DNA from: Burkholderiaceae bacterium
GTDB lineage: Bacteria > Pseudomonadota > Gammaproteobacteria > Burkholderiales > Burkholderiaceae_C
Assembly: GCA_016790515.1 (NCBI GenBank)
Contig: JAEUOY010000033.1
Coordinates: forward strand, 1 to 57,441
Reading direction: 5' to 3'
Length of the DNA stretch: 57,441 nucleotides
The number at the start of each line of letters is the position of its first letter. The first letter of the stretch is position 1. Below, one piece after another: positions 17,304-25,705 of this stretch. The translations under genes were made by a program, and so were the position numbers. The notes beneath the pieces were generated by a model. That model saw only the letters and a list, made by a program, of their open reading frames with translations, ran no database searches and was not told the origin of the DNA.

Positions 17304-19562
17304 TCAGAATCGGCGGCCGCCGCTGCTGCGCGGCGGCTCGATGCGCTCGAGGCCGGCCGGGACGATCCACGGCGCCTTGCGCGGCAGCACGGTCTGGTGC
17401 AGCCAGCGCTCCAACTCGTCGGGTGGGACCGCCCGGCTGAATAGGAAGCCCTGCATCACGCCGCAGCCCAGCCGGTGCAGCACCTCCATCTGGCGCAGGT
17501 TCTCGACGCCTTCGGCGATCACCCGCAGTCCCAGCGAGCGGGCCAGCGCGATGATCGCGGTGACCACCGCCGAGCTCTGCGGCGTGATGCCCAGGTCGCG
17601 CACGAAGCTGCGGTCGATCTTCAGCTCGGAGATCGGCAGCGTCGTCAGGTAGGCCAGTGACGAATAGCCGGTGCCGAAGTCGTCGATCGAGATCTCGACG
17701 CCGATCTCGGTCAGCCGGTGCAGCGACGGGATCACGTTCTGCAGGTCCTTCATCAGGCCGGTCTCGGTGATCTCGAGCTGGATCGCGCGGTGCGGCACGC
17801 CATAGGCGGACACGCACTGGTGGATGTGCTCGACCAGGTCGGTGCGCTCGAACATGCGGTTGGGCAGGTTGACCGCGATCGAGTCGGCAAAGCCGAAGTT
17901 CAGGCTCCAGGCCTTGGCCTGGCGCGCCGCCTCGCGCACCGCCCATTCGGACAGCGGCACGATCAGGCCCGTCTCCTCGGCCAGCGGGATGAAATCGCCC
18001 GGCGGCACCAGCGCGGCGCCGCGCTGCCAGCGCATCAGCGCCTCGGCACCGACCATGCGCGCCGAGCGCACGTCAATCTTGGGCTGGTAGTGCAGCACCA
18101 GCTCGTCGCGCTCGATCGCCTTGTGCAGCGCCGACTCGAGCTCGAGCTTCTCGCGGCCGCGGCCGGCGAGCATCGGGCTGTACAGCGCGCTGTCGTTGCG
18201 CCCGGCGTTCTTCACCGAGTACATCGCGACGTCGGAGTTGCGCATCAGGTCGGCCACCGACTGGCCGTCGCGCGGGTACATCGCGATGCCGACGCTGGCG
18301 GTGACGAAGCATTCCTGGCCGCCGACGAAGATCGGCTCGCGCATCGCCTCGAGGATGCGCAGCGACACCCGCTCGGCATCGCCCTCGTCGCCGACCTCGG
18401 GCAGCAGCGCGACGAACTCGTCGCCGCCGAGCCGGCCCACCGCCTCGAGCGTGCGGTGGCTGCGCACGCCGGCCGATTCGAGCGCCGCGTCCATCACCTG
18501 GTCGGAGTGGCGCACGCAGCTGCGCAGCCGCCGCGCCACCTCGACCAGCAGTTCGTCGCCGGCGGCGTGGCCCAGCGTGTCGTTGATGACCTTGAAGCGG
18601 TCCAGGTCGATCAGCAGCAGCGCCGACTGGTGGCCCAGCCGGCGGGCATGGTCGAGCGCGCGCTCGGTGCGCCAGATCAGCTGGCGCCGGTTGGGCAGGC
18701 CGGTCAGCGCGTCGAAGTTGGCCAGGTGGCGGATGCGGTCCTCGGCGACCCGGCGGTCGGTCACGTCCTGCACGATGCCGGTGTAGCCGATGCCGTGGCC
18801 ATGCTCGTTGAACTCGGGCTCGGCCTCGATGTGCACGATGCGCATGCGGCCGTCGGGCATCGTGACCGGCACGTCGATCGCCAGCACGGTGCTCTGCGCA
18901 TGCACCTCGCCCAGCACCCGCGTCATGCCGCGGCGCTCGGGCAGCGGCACCATGCGGATCAGCCGGCGCAGCGAGATCGACTCGTGCGGACCGAAGCCGA
19001 ACACCCGCAGCGCCTCGGGCGCCAGCTGCAGGCTGCCCGCGCCCGACCCGCTGCCCGAGGCCCCGCCCGCGCGCCAGTCGAAGCTGCCCATGCGCGCCAG
19101 GTCCTGCGCGCGGGCGAGCTTGCTCTTGCTGCGCTCGAGTTCCTGGCGGGTGCGCGCCGAGCGCAGCAGGTAGCGCAGGCGGCCCGACAGCAGGCTCCAC
19201 TGGCTGCTCTTGACGAAGAAGTCGGTCGCGCCGACCTGGTAGGCGCGGTTGATCGAGGCCTCGTCGTCCAGGCCGGTGAGCATCAGCACCGGCATGTTCT
19301 CGAAGCCGGGCGCCTCGCGCAGTTCGTGGCAGGTGTCGAAGCCGTCGCGGCCGGGCATCAACGCGTCGAGCACGATGATGTCGGGCATCCACTCGGCCAG
19401 CAGTGCCAGCGCGCGCTCGCCGCTGCTGGCCTCGGTGATCTCGAAGCCGCGTTCGCGCAGCGCCTCGGCGGTGAGCATCAGCGTCACCTCGTCGTCGTCG
19501 ACCAGCAGCACTTTCGGCCGTTCGGGCGAATCGTCGGCGTCGAATGCGTGCGGCAGGGTCAT
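17304..19562 (-). CDS. Response regulator with PAS, GGDEF and EAL domains (c-di-GMP turnover)
   Basis: This 752-residue protein has a receiver domain (phospho-acceptor Asp66 in VLDALMPGRDG) and a PAS/PAC segment ending in GIVQDVTDRR. A GGDEF domain with intact GGDEF follows; the upstream inhibitory site reads RTLE rather than RxxD. The EAL domain has AEALMRW, DDFGTGYSS, AEGVE and QGFLF, all consistent with active phosphodiesterase chemistry. Which activity dominates cannot be told from sequence. The ATG at 19562 overlaps the stop of the HPt gene by ATGA, better supported than the TTG one codon upstream. Phosphorylation through the upstream HPt protein is the obvious input. Confidence 0.94.
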   Translation of the reverse strand: MTLPHAFDADDSPERPKVLLVDDDEVTLMLTAEALRERGFEITEASSGERALALLAEWMPDIIVLDALMPGRDGFDTCHELREAPGFENMPVLMLTGLDDEASINRAYQVGATDFFVKSSQWSLLSGRLRYLLRSARTRQELERSKSKLARAQDLARMGSFDWRAGGASGSGSGAGSLQLAPEALRVFGFGPHESISLRRLIRMVPLPERRGMTRVLGEVHAQSTVLAIDVPVTMPDGRMRIVHIEAEPEFNEHGHGIGYTGIVQDVTDRRVAEDRIRHLANFDALTGLPNRRQLIWRTERALDHARRLGHQSALLLIDLDRFKVINDTLGHAAGDELLVEVARRLRSCVRHSDQVMDAALESAGVRSHRTLEAVGRLGGDEFVALLPEVGDEGDAERVSLRILEAMREPIFVGGQECFVTASVGIAMYPRDGQSVADLMRNSDVAMYSVKNAGRNDSALYSPMLAGRGREKLELESALHKAIERDELVLHYQPKIDVRSARMVGAEALMRWQRGAALVPPGDFIPLAEETGLIVPLSEWAVREAARQAKAWSLNFGFADSIAVNLPNRMFERTDLVEHIHQCVSAYGVPHRAIQLEITETGLMKDLQNVIPSLHRLTEIGVEISIDDFGTGYSSLAYLTTLPISELKIDRSFVRDLGITPQSSAVVTAIIALARSLGLRVIAEGVENLRQMEVLHRLGCGVMQGFLFSRAVPPDELERWLHQTVLPRKAPWIVPAGLERIEPPRSSGGRRF

Positions 19563-19993
19563 CAACGGGGCTGAGAGCGGTCAGTGAGCAATTCGAGCAC
19601 GGCGGCGTCGACCCGGACCGCCTCGGCCTCGAGCCGGTCGAGCAGCGGCGGCAATGCCTCCAGCCGGCCCTCTCGGACCGCCTGCTCCGCCGCGCCGCAC
19701 AGCGACGACAGCGCCAATGCCCCCACACTCGCCGACGAGGATTTTAAGGTGTGCACGGCCAGCCTCAGCGCCGCCGGGTCGGCATTCCTCCGGGCCTGCG
19801 CCAACTGCGCCACCAAACGGGCGAGCGACGTGCGGTAGGTCGTCATCACCCGGGTCAGCAACTGGCTGCTGCCGCTGGGGTCGAGCTGCGACAGCGCCGC
19901 CAGCGCCTGGGCATCGAGCACCATCGCCGGCCGCGGCTCGGCGCGAGCGACGTCGTCTTCAGCAGGCTCGTTCGGCAAAGGCGATGTGTTCAT
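19562..19993 (-). CDS. HPt domain phosphotransfer protein
   Basis: The 143-residue protein has an acidic, Pro-rich N-terminal extension of about 25 residues, then a four-helix HPt domain. The phospho-acceptor is His81 in AVHTLKSSSASVGA, with the expected Lys three residues after. It has no kinase or receiver of its own, so it should shuttle phosphate between a hybrid kinase or receiver and the receiver of the coupled GGDEF-EAL protein. The ATG at 19993 was chosen because the upstream frame is Arg/Pro-rich non-domain sequence. The stop overlaps the next start by 4 bases. Confidence 0.88.
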   Translation of the reverse strand: MNTSPLPNEPAEDDVARAEPRPAMVLDAQALAALSQLDPSGSSQLLTRVMTTYRTSLARLVAQLAQARRNADPAALRLAVHTLKSSSASVGALALSSLCGAAEQAVREGRLEALPPLLDRLEAEAVRVDAAVLELLTDRSQPR

Positions 19994-20282
19994 GTCGGAA
20001 GAAACCTTTGTCGAGAACCGGCCGCCCGCATCGATCGACCCGCCCTGACGGTCAGCCCGAGCATCGCGCGGCACTGCTGCGACGTCAATCGAGACGCCCC
20101 GGCTGCCGCCGAGGATGGCTGGCGGCGCCGGTTGCTCGGGTCGGCGCGACGCCTGCCGGTTCGGTCCACGTCCGCCCCAGCGGCGCACGCTCTGCACTGG
20201 CTATCGGCGTGGGCGCGCGCGACTTGAGGCCCGCCCCGGCGCGTGGCCTGCCGCGCCGAATCGCGTCCGTACAATGACCGGC
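19994..20282. promoter_or_regulatory. Divergent intergenic region, HPt operon / sensor kinase gene
   Basis: These 289 bases between divergent starts contain no coding frame I can support. A -10-like TACAAT is at 20270-20275, directly before the kinase start, but no matching -35 is visible. Promoters for both directions must lie here. Confidence 0.4.
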
Positions 20283-21911
20283 ATGTCGCGCGACCGCGAA
20301 GCCAGCGCCTCGCCGCCCGGCAAGCCCCATCGTCCGGCCTGGACGCTGCCGATCCTGCCGCTGACGCTGCTGGCCGTCGCCGCCGTGGCGGCCTTGCTGG
20401 CCGGCCAGCAGGTGCTGCCGGCCTGGCTGGCGGCGCTGGCGCTGCTGCTGGCCGCCGCCGGCGCGCTGTTCGCCGGCGCCGCCTGGGGCCGCCAGCGCCA
20501 GCACGACCGGTTGCGTGAAGCCCGGCTGCAGACCCAGCTGCTGGGCCAGCTGGTCGACGTCTGGTGCTGGCAGACCGACGCCGGGCACCGGCTGATCAAG
20601 CTGCAGCCACCGCAGGCGGCCCCGGCCTCGGCCTGGGTCGCCGGCGCGTTCAGCGGCGAACTGCTCTGGCAGCGCTTCGACGATGCCGAGCACAGCCTGC
20701 AGCCGCGCATGCAGGCCTTGGCGCCGCTCGGCGAACTGGCGGTGACCCACGCGGGGACCGAAGGCTCGGCGCCGCGCCGCTGGCGCTTGCGCGGCCTGCC
20801 GCTCTTCGACGGCTGCGGCCGCTTCACCGGCTACCTGGGGGTGGCCTGGCCCACCGGGCAGGCCGACGCGCTGGCCGCGGCCCGGCAGGGCCTGGAGGCC
20901 CTGCTGCAGCAAGGGCCGGCCGCGCTGTGCCTGGCCGCACCGGCTGCCGACGGCCAGGGCTGGGTGCTGCAGCGCGCCAACCCGCCGGCCTGTGCGCTGC
21001 TGGGCCTGGACGCCGCGCCGGACGGCAGCCAGCCCTGGCCGCAGGTGCTGGGCGGCCTGCCGCCCGGCCTGCGCGAAGCGGTGCTGGCGCTGCAACCGGG
21101 CCAGGAGGTCAGGAGCGAAGACTGGCACGCCCGCCTGGAGCGCCTGGACGCCGACCCGGCCGGGGCGCCCACGGCCGGCGCCGCCCTCATGCTGGCGCTG
21201 GCCCCGCTGCGCGCCGGCAGTGACAGTGCCAGCCGGGCGCTGGCGGCCGAGCATGCGGCGTTCAGCTACACGATCTCGCACGACCTGCGCGCACCGATCC
21301 GCGTCGTCGAGGGCTTCGGCCGGATCCTGAAGGAGGACTACGCCGCCTCGCTCGACCGCGTCGGCCGCGACCATCTCGACCGGGTGATGGCCGCCGCCGC
21401 GCGCATGAACCAGATGATCGACGCGCTGCTGTCGCTGTCGCGGCTGTCGACCCAGCCGCTGGCGCGCCAGCCGGTGAACCTGTCGCAGATCGCGCTCTGG
21501 GTGGTCGACGAGCTCCGGCGTGCCGCGCCCGAGCGCAACGTGGTGGTGACCATCGCGCCCGACATGACGGCCCTGGGCGACCCCACGCTGCTGCGCATGG
21601 CGCTGGAAAACCTGCTGGGCAATGCCTGGAAATACAGCGCGAAGGTGGCGCAGGCACAGGTCCGCTTCGAGCCCTTCGCTGCCGGCGGCCGCGCCGGCTA
21701 CGTGATCGGCGACAACGGCGCGGGCTTCGACATGCGCTTCGCCGACCGGCTGTTCGGCGTCTTCCAGCGTCTGCACAGCAGCAGCGACTTCCCCGGCACC
21801 GGCGTCGGCCTGGCCTCGGTGCAGCGCATCGTGCGGCGCCATGGCGGCGAGATCTGGGCCGAGAGCGAGGTCGGCCACGGCGCGCGCTTCTATTTCACGC
21901 TGCGGGATTGA
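20283..21911 (+). CDS. Sensor histidine kinase (membrane, PAS, HisKA)
   Basis: This 542-residue protein has two close N-terminal membrane helices (about residues 20-62, LLAVAAVAALLAGQQ and AALALLLAAAGALFAGAAW). A degenerate PAS-like region follows (about 80-310), then a bacteriophytochrome-type kinase core. The phospho-acceptor is His333 in YTISHDLRAPI; the N box is NLLGNAWKYS, with GDNGAGFD and GTGVGLAS as G boxes. It carries no receiver or HPt. The HPt and REC-GGDEF-EAL genes begin 290 bases away on the other strand, which makes them plausible partners. An ATG at 20274 is an alternative start giving three more residues. Confidence 0.93.
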   Translation: MSRDREASASPPGKPHRPAWTLPILPLTLLAVAAVAALLAGQQVLPAWLAALALLLAAAGALFAGAAWGRQRQHDRLREARLQTQLLGQLVDVWCWQTDAGHRLIKLQPPQAAPASAWVAGAFSGELLWQRFDDAEHSLQPRMQALAPLGELAVTHAGTEGSAPRRWRLRGLPLFDGCGRFTGYLGVAWPTGQADALAAARQGLEALLQQGPAALCLAAPAADGQGWVLQRANPPACALLGLDAAPDGSQPWPQVLGGLPPGLREAVLALQPGQEVRSEDWHARLERLDADPAGAPTAGAALMLALAPLRAGSDSASRALAAEHAAFSYTISHDLRAPIRVVEGFGRILKEDYAASLDRVGRDHLDRVMAAAARMNQMIDALLSLSRLSTQPLARQPVNLSQIALWVVDELRRAAPERNVVVTIAPDMTALGDPTLLRMALENLLGNAWKYSAKVAQAQVRFEPFAAGGRAGYVIGDNGAGFDMRFADRLFGVFQRLHSSSDFPGTGVGLASVQRIVRRHGGEIWAESEVGHGARFYFTLRD

Positions 21912-21963
21912 CGCCGCGCCCCGGCGCGCCTAGGGTCTGGCCCCGGTCTCGACGGACAGCCCG

Positions 21964-22989
21964 ATGCGCATCTACTTCGCCACCAACCGCAACCCGGACC
22001 GGCTCGACAAGCCGACCGGCTTCGGCGGCCACTTCAGCCCCAGCGGACTGACCGACCTGCGCTTCGGCAGCGCAGAGGTCAGCGGCCCCGGCCTCGACCG
22101 CTACACGCTGGAAGTGGCGCCGGAGAAACTCGACGTCGGCGCGGCCAAGGCCAGCGTCGGCCAACTGGCGGGCCAGGTGCTGGGCAGCCAGGCGGTGTTC
22201 GAGCAGGTGCGCGCCGAGATGGTCGCCGGCCAGCAGGACTGCATGGTGTTCATCCACGGCTTCAACGTCGGCTTCGACGAAGCGATCAGCCGCACCGCCC
22301 AGCTCAAGCGCTTCTACGGCGGCCGGCCGATGACCTGGGTGCTGTTCACCTGGCCGTCGGACGGCTCGATGCTGCCGTTCAAGGCCTATGCCAGCGACCG
22401 CGACGACGCCCGCGCGTCCGGCGTGGCGCTGGGCCGCGGGCTGCAGAAGCTGGCCAACTTCCTGCACGGCTCGCGGCCGGAGGACTTCTGCGGCCAGCGG
22501 GTGCACCTGATGACGCACAGCATGGGCGGCTACGCGCTGCGCTGGGCGCTGCAGTCGATCCTGGGCTCGACCGGCAGCGGTCTGCGGCGGCTGCTCGAGC
22601 ACATCCTAATGTTTGCGCCCGACGAGGACGACGATGCCTTCGAGCTGGCCCACAAGCTGCGGGCGCTGCCCGACATGGCACGGCGGGTCAGCGTCTACCA
22701 CAACGCCGGCGACCTGGCGCTGGTGACCAGCGACGTGACCAAGGGCAACCCCGACCGGCTCGGCGCCGCCGGGCCGCGCAACTCGCGTGCGCTGCCCGAC
22801 AAGGTGACCGTGATCGACTGCGAGCCGGTGCTCAGCCTGAGGCAGGACCCGAAGGGCCACGGCTACTATGCGCTGAACACCGCCGTGCGCCGGGACGTGC
22901 TGGCGGTGCTGGACGGCACGGCGCCGCTGGACGTCAAGGGCCGCCAATACCAGGCCGACACCCGCACCTACCGGCTGCGCAAGGGCTGA
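21964..22989 (+). CDS. Alpha/beta hydrolase (DUF900 family)
   Basis: The 341-residue protein has the DUF900 layout: an N-terminal MRIYFATNRNPD strand, the oxyanion segment MVFIHGFNVGFDEA, FTWPSDGS, and the nucleophile elbow THSMGGYALRWAL with Ser as nucleophile. An acid (FAPDEDDD) comes later, and the likely catalytic His is in VYHNAGDLAL. It has no signal peptide, so it is probably cytosolic. Substrates of the family are mostly unknown; an ester or acyl hydrolase is expected. The next gene starts 86 bases downstream on the same strand with a perfect ribosome binding site of its own. Confidence 0.88.
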   Translation: MRIYFATNRNPDRLDKPTGFGGHFSPSGLTDLRFGSAEVSGPGLDRYTLEVAPEKLDVGAAKASVGQLAGQVLGSQAVFEQVRAEMVAGQQDCMVFIHGFNVGFDEAISRTAQLKRFYGGRPMTWVLFTWPSDGSMLPFKAYASDRDDARASGVALGRGLQKLANFLHGSRPEDFCGQRVHLMTHSMGGYALRWALQSILGSTGSGLRRLLEHILMFAPDEDDDAFELAHKLRALPDMARRVSVYHNAGDLALVTSDVTKGNPDRLGAAGPRNSRALPDKVTVIDCEPVLSLRQDPKGHGYYALNTAVRRDVLAVLDGTAPLDVKGRQYQADTRTYRLRKG

Positions 22990-23075
22990 TCGGCCCGACC
23001 AGGCGGCGTCACGGGCCATCGCCCAGGGCGAAACCGCAGGAGCCGGGTTCGGCGACGGACCACAAGGAGGATTGC

Positions 23076-24374
23076 ATGAAGCTCGAGGAACGCAAGCGCA
23101 AGTGCTTCGTCATCATGCCGTTCGGCGAGAAGACCGATCTCGACGGCAACGACATCGACTTCGACGACATCTACCGGTTCTTCTTCAAGAAGGCCATCGA
23201 GGACCTCGGCATCGACTGCGTGCGCTGCGACGAGATCGAGGAGGCCGGCTCGATCCACGAGAAGATGTTCGAGCAGATCTACCAGGCCGACGTCGTGGTG
23301 GTCGACATCACGACCTCGAACGCCAACGTCTACTACGAGCTGGGGATCCGGCATGCGCTGGCCAAGGGGTTGACGATCCTGATCCGGCGCAAGGGCACGG
23401 TGATCCCGTTCAACATCCAGGGCCTGCAGGTGGTCGAGTACGACCAGAGCCGCTTTGCCAGCATCGAGCAGGCCAAGCTGCGCATCCACCAGATCATCCA
23501 CAACGGGCTGGTGCAGCGGCGCAACGACAGCCCGGTGCACGCGGTGCTCGACCTCAACATCGAGCCCGAGGGCAAGCCGATCGACTCGACCGAGTTCTTC
23601 GAATGGCGCCTGGCCGATTCCGACGATCTGGTGGTCGGCCTCGTCACCGGCGACATCCAGAACGTGATCGGCATCGACGTCTGGGTGAACCCCGAGAACA
23701 CCAGCATGCAGATGGCGCGGCCGTTCGAGAACTCGATCTCCGGCATCGTCCGCTACCTCGGCGCCGAGAAGGACCCGGAGAACGGCCAGATCCGGTCCGA
23801 CACCATCGCCAAGGCGCTGGAGGAGCGGATGGGCGGCCGCACGACGGTCGACCCGGCCACCGTGCTGGTCACCACCGCCGGCGCGATGGAGGGCACGCAC
23901 AAGGTGCGGCGGATCTTCCATGCCGCGGCCAACTACGGCCAGGTCGGGCAGGGCTACATCCCGATCGACTACGTGGCGCGCTGCGTCACCAATGCCCTGA
24001 AGACGCCGGTCGACGACGCCGCGCTCGGCGAACGGCCCTCGATCCTGTTCCCGCTGATGGCCACGCGCTCGCGCAAGGGCGCGGTCCTCGACGAGCGCGT
24101 GAGGCCGCTGCTCGGTGCAGCGATCGAGAGCCTGGCGCGCAACCCGCAGGGCAGCTTCCGCCGCGTCTACTTCCTGGCCTACACCGACAAGGAACTGGAG
24201 GTCTGCCACCAGTTGCTGCGCGAGGATGCCCGGCTGCGGCCCCTAGCCGGCGCGCGCGGGCCGGTGGCGGATCTGGCGGCAGAGTCCCCGGTCTCGCGCA
24301 AGCCGGCCGCGGCCAAGCCGGCCGGGCCGGCCGCGATCAAGGCGGTCGAGATGCCGCGATCGGGCACCTCCTGA
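23076..24374 (+). CDS. TIR/nucleoside deoxyribosyltransferase-like domain fused to a macro domain
   Basis: The 432-residue soluble protein has two recognisable halves. Residues 1-150 contain KCFVIMPFGEK, then DVVVVDITTSNANVYYELG. This is the pattern shared by nucleoside 2-deoxyribosyltransferase-like and TIR-like nucleotide-cleaving domains, with the Glu of YYELG as likely catalytic residue. Residues about 180-390 look like a macro domain: VTGDIQNVIGIDVWVNPEN, VRRIFHAAAN and SILFPLMATRSRKG match the phosphate-binding and strand positions of ADP-ribose-binding macro domains. A Pro/Ala/Lys-rich tail follows. A combined NAD- or nucleotide-cleaving and ADP-ribose-binding enzyme is inferred, with possible roles in stress or phage defence. 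AAGGAGG lies just before the ATG, so it should be well translated. Confidence 0.8.
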   Translation: MKLEERKRKCFVIMPFGEKTDLDGNDIDFDDIYRFFFKKAIEDLGIDCVRCDEIEEAGSIHEKMFEQIYQADVVVVDITTSNANVYYELGIRHALAKGLTILIRRKGTVIPFNIQGLQVVEYDQSRFASIEQAKLRIHQIIHNGLVQRRNDSPVHAVLDLNIEPEGKPIDSTEFFEWRLADSDDLVVGLVTGDIQNVIGIDVWVNPENTSMQMARPFENSISGIVRYLGAEKDPENGQIRSDTIAKALEERMGGRTTVDPATVLVTTAGAMEGTHKVRRIFHAAANYGQVGQGYIPIDYVARCVTNALKTPVDDAALGERPSILFPLMATRSRKGAVLDERVRPLLGAAIESLARNPQGSFRRVYFLAYTDKELEVCHQLLREDARLRPLAGARGPVADLAAESPVSRKPAAAKPAGPAAIKAVEMPRSGTS

Positions 24375-24386
24375 CGGAGGTCCGGC

Positions 24387-24983
24387 TCAAGCCTGGCCGC
24401 GCGCCAGCAGTTCGACCGCCTCGACCAGCCGCCCGGCCTGGTCGGCCAGGCTGCGCTGCTCCTCGGCGGCCAGCCGCTGCAGGCGCTGCAGGGCCTGGCC
24501 GCGCTGCAGCGAGTAACGGTGCATCAGCACGCCCACCGCGATCGCCACCAGGTCGAGCGGCGCGCCGGCCTCGGCCGGGACCGGCGTGATCGGCCGCGTG
24601 GCGGCCTGCCGCGCCGGCAGGCTGGCCAGCGCCGCGGCCACCGTCGGCAGGATCTGGCCGATGTCCAGCGGCTTGACCAGGTAGGCCACCGCGCCCAGCG
24701 CCTTGACCTGCTGCACCGTCGCGTCGTCGGCGAACGCCGACAGGAACATGAACGGTACGTGCAGGTACTCGCGCAGGTAGGCGGCGACGTCGAAGCCGCT
24801 CTTGCCCTCCATGCGGATGTCCAGCAGCGCCAGGTCGGGCTTGTGCTCGCGCGCCAGCAGGATCGCATCGTCGCCGTTGTCGGCGTCGATCACCTCATAG
24901 CCGGCCTGCGCCAGGCCGTGGCTGACGGTGGCCAGCACCAGCCGATCGTCGTCGACCACCAGAATCTTGCCTCTCTCGGCCAT
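24387..24983 (-). CDS. Response regulator with ANTAR RNA-binding domain
   Basis: This 198-residue protein has a receiver domain (phospho-acceptor Asp55 in LLDIRMEGKSG, Lys in LVKPLDIG), a Pro/Ala-rich linker, and a C-terminal ANTAR-like segment. That segment (VAIAVGVLMHRYSL to RLVEAVELL) keeps the family's helical spacing with some divergence. ANTAR regulators act on nascent RNA and prevent termination. Its kinase is probably the HisKA_2 protein at 25706-29401, since that kinase class and ANTAR regulators often pair. The ATG at 24983 begins just before the first receiver strand; the longer upstream frame lacks domain sequence. Confidence 0.88.
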   Translation of the reverse strand: MAERGKILVVDDDRLVLATVSHGLAQAGYEVIDADNGDDAILLAREHKPDLALLDIRMEGKSGFDVAAYLREYLHVPFMFLSAFADDATVQQVKALGAVAYLVKPLDIGQILPTVAAALASLPARQAATRPITPVPAEAGAPLDLVAIAVGVLMHRYSLQRGQALQRLQRLAAEEQRSLADQAGRLVEAVELLARGQA

Positions 24984-25260
24984 TGATGCATCCCACCGGG
25001 CCGGACCGCCCGCGACCTTCGAATTGTCACCGAGCACTTCCGCCGCTCGGATCTGCTGTGTCAGGTTCGATTGGAATGAAAAACCGGGCCCAGCCACATC
25101 ATGCCAAACAAGGGGGGCCAGATCGAAAGGCCTTGCATGCGACCGCCGGGTGGCATACTGTTTCCATGCGGGCGTCAACTGGTGTTAACACGCCTTGCTT
25201 TCGTGCGTCAGCGGGCTCGAGTTCCTTTCATTGGCCTACCTGACTGAGGAGTTCAATGCC
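24984..25260. promoter_or_regulatory. Divergent intergenic region with a perfect palindrome, ANTAR regulator / secreted protein
   Basis: This 277-base region is AT-richer than the surroundings and separates divergent genes. It contains a perfect 10-base palindrome GTGTTAACAC at 25182-25191, flanked by GGCGT (25171-25175) and ACGCC (25190-25194). A weak TTGCAT (25133) and CATACT (25154) pair with a 15-base spacer points to the right. The ribosome binding site GAGGAG precedes the secreted-protein gene. Confidence 0.4.
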
Positions 25261-25662
25261 ATGCGTAAACTCTGCACTTCTCTCGCGACTGCGGCGCTTG
25301 CCGCTGTTCTGGCCTTGCCGGCGCCAGTGTATTCCGTGGTCCCAATCGTCGACTCTGTCGGCAAGCGCGCCAAGATCAGGTGCGGCACCGCCCCGGATGG
25401 GGCCGCGGTCTATGCCGTCCATGCCGACAAGGTCATCTTCATGCTGCTGACGGTGATACAGGCCGCGGACCCTGCGGATCAGCAAGCTCTGAACCTGATC
25501 CCAAGGAACACCGAGCTCGATGTCAAACTGCTGGATGACCCCACCCGCATTGCCGACCTGCGCGGCAAGGTCGTGACCTTTCTTGGCGGTGTCAACAGCC
25601 CGGCCTCACGCGACGCGGTCAGGATCATCGACGTGGACTACGCCATGATCTGCCCAGTCTAG
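25261..25662 (+). CDS. Small secreted protein of unknown function
   Basis: This 133-residue protein starts with a typical signal peptide (MRKLCTSLATAALAAVLALP, cleavage likely after APVYS), leaving about 108 mature residues. The mature part has alternating beta-strand pattern with two Cys, IRCGTAPDG near the start and AMICPV at the very end, which could form a disulfide. I recognise no family. The start at 25261 follows GAGGAG and begins the signal peptide; an upstream in-frame TTG extension lacks both. It lies alone on the plus strand between an ANTAR regulator and a large kinase, both minus-strand, and converges on the kinase gene. Confidence 0.8.
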   Translation: MRKLCTSLATAALAAVLALPAPVYSVVPIVDSVGKRAKIRCGTAPDGAAVYAVHADKVIFMLLTVIQAADPADQQALNLIPRNTELDVKLLDDPTRIADLRGKVVTFLGGVNSPASRDAVRIIDVDYAMICPV

Positions 25663-25705
25663 GCGACGAGCGGTCTACAAGAGGGTTGCGAGCCCGCGCG
25701 CTCTT

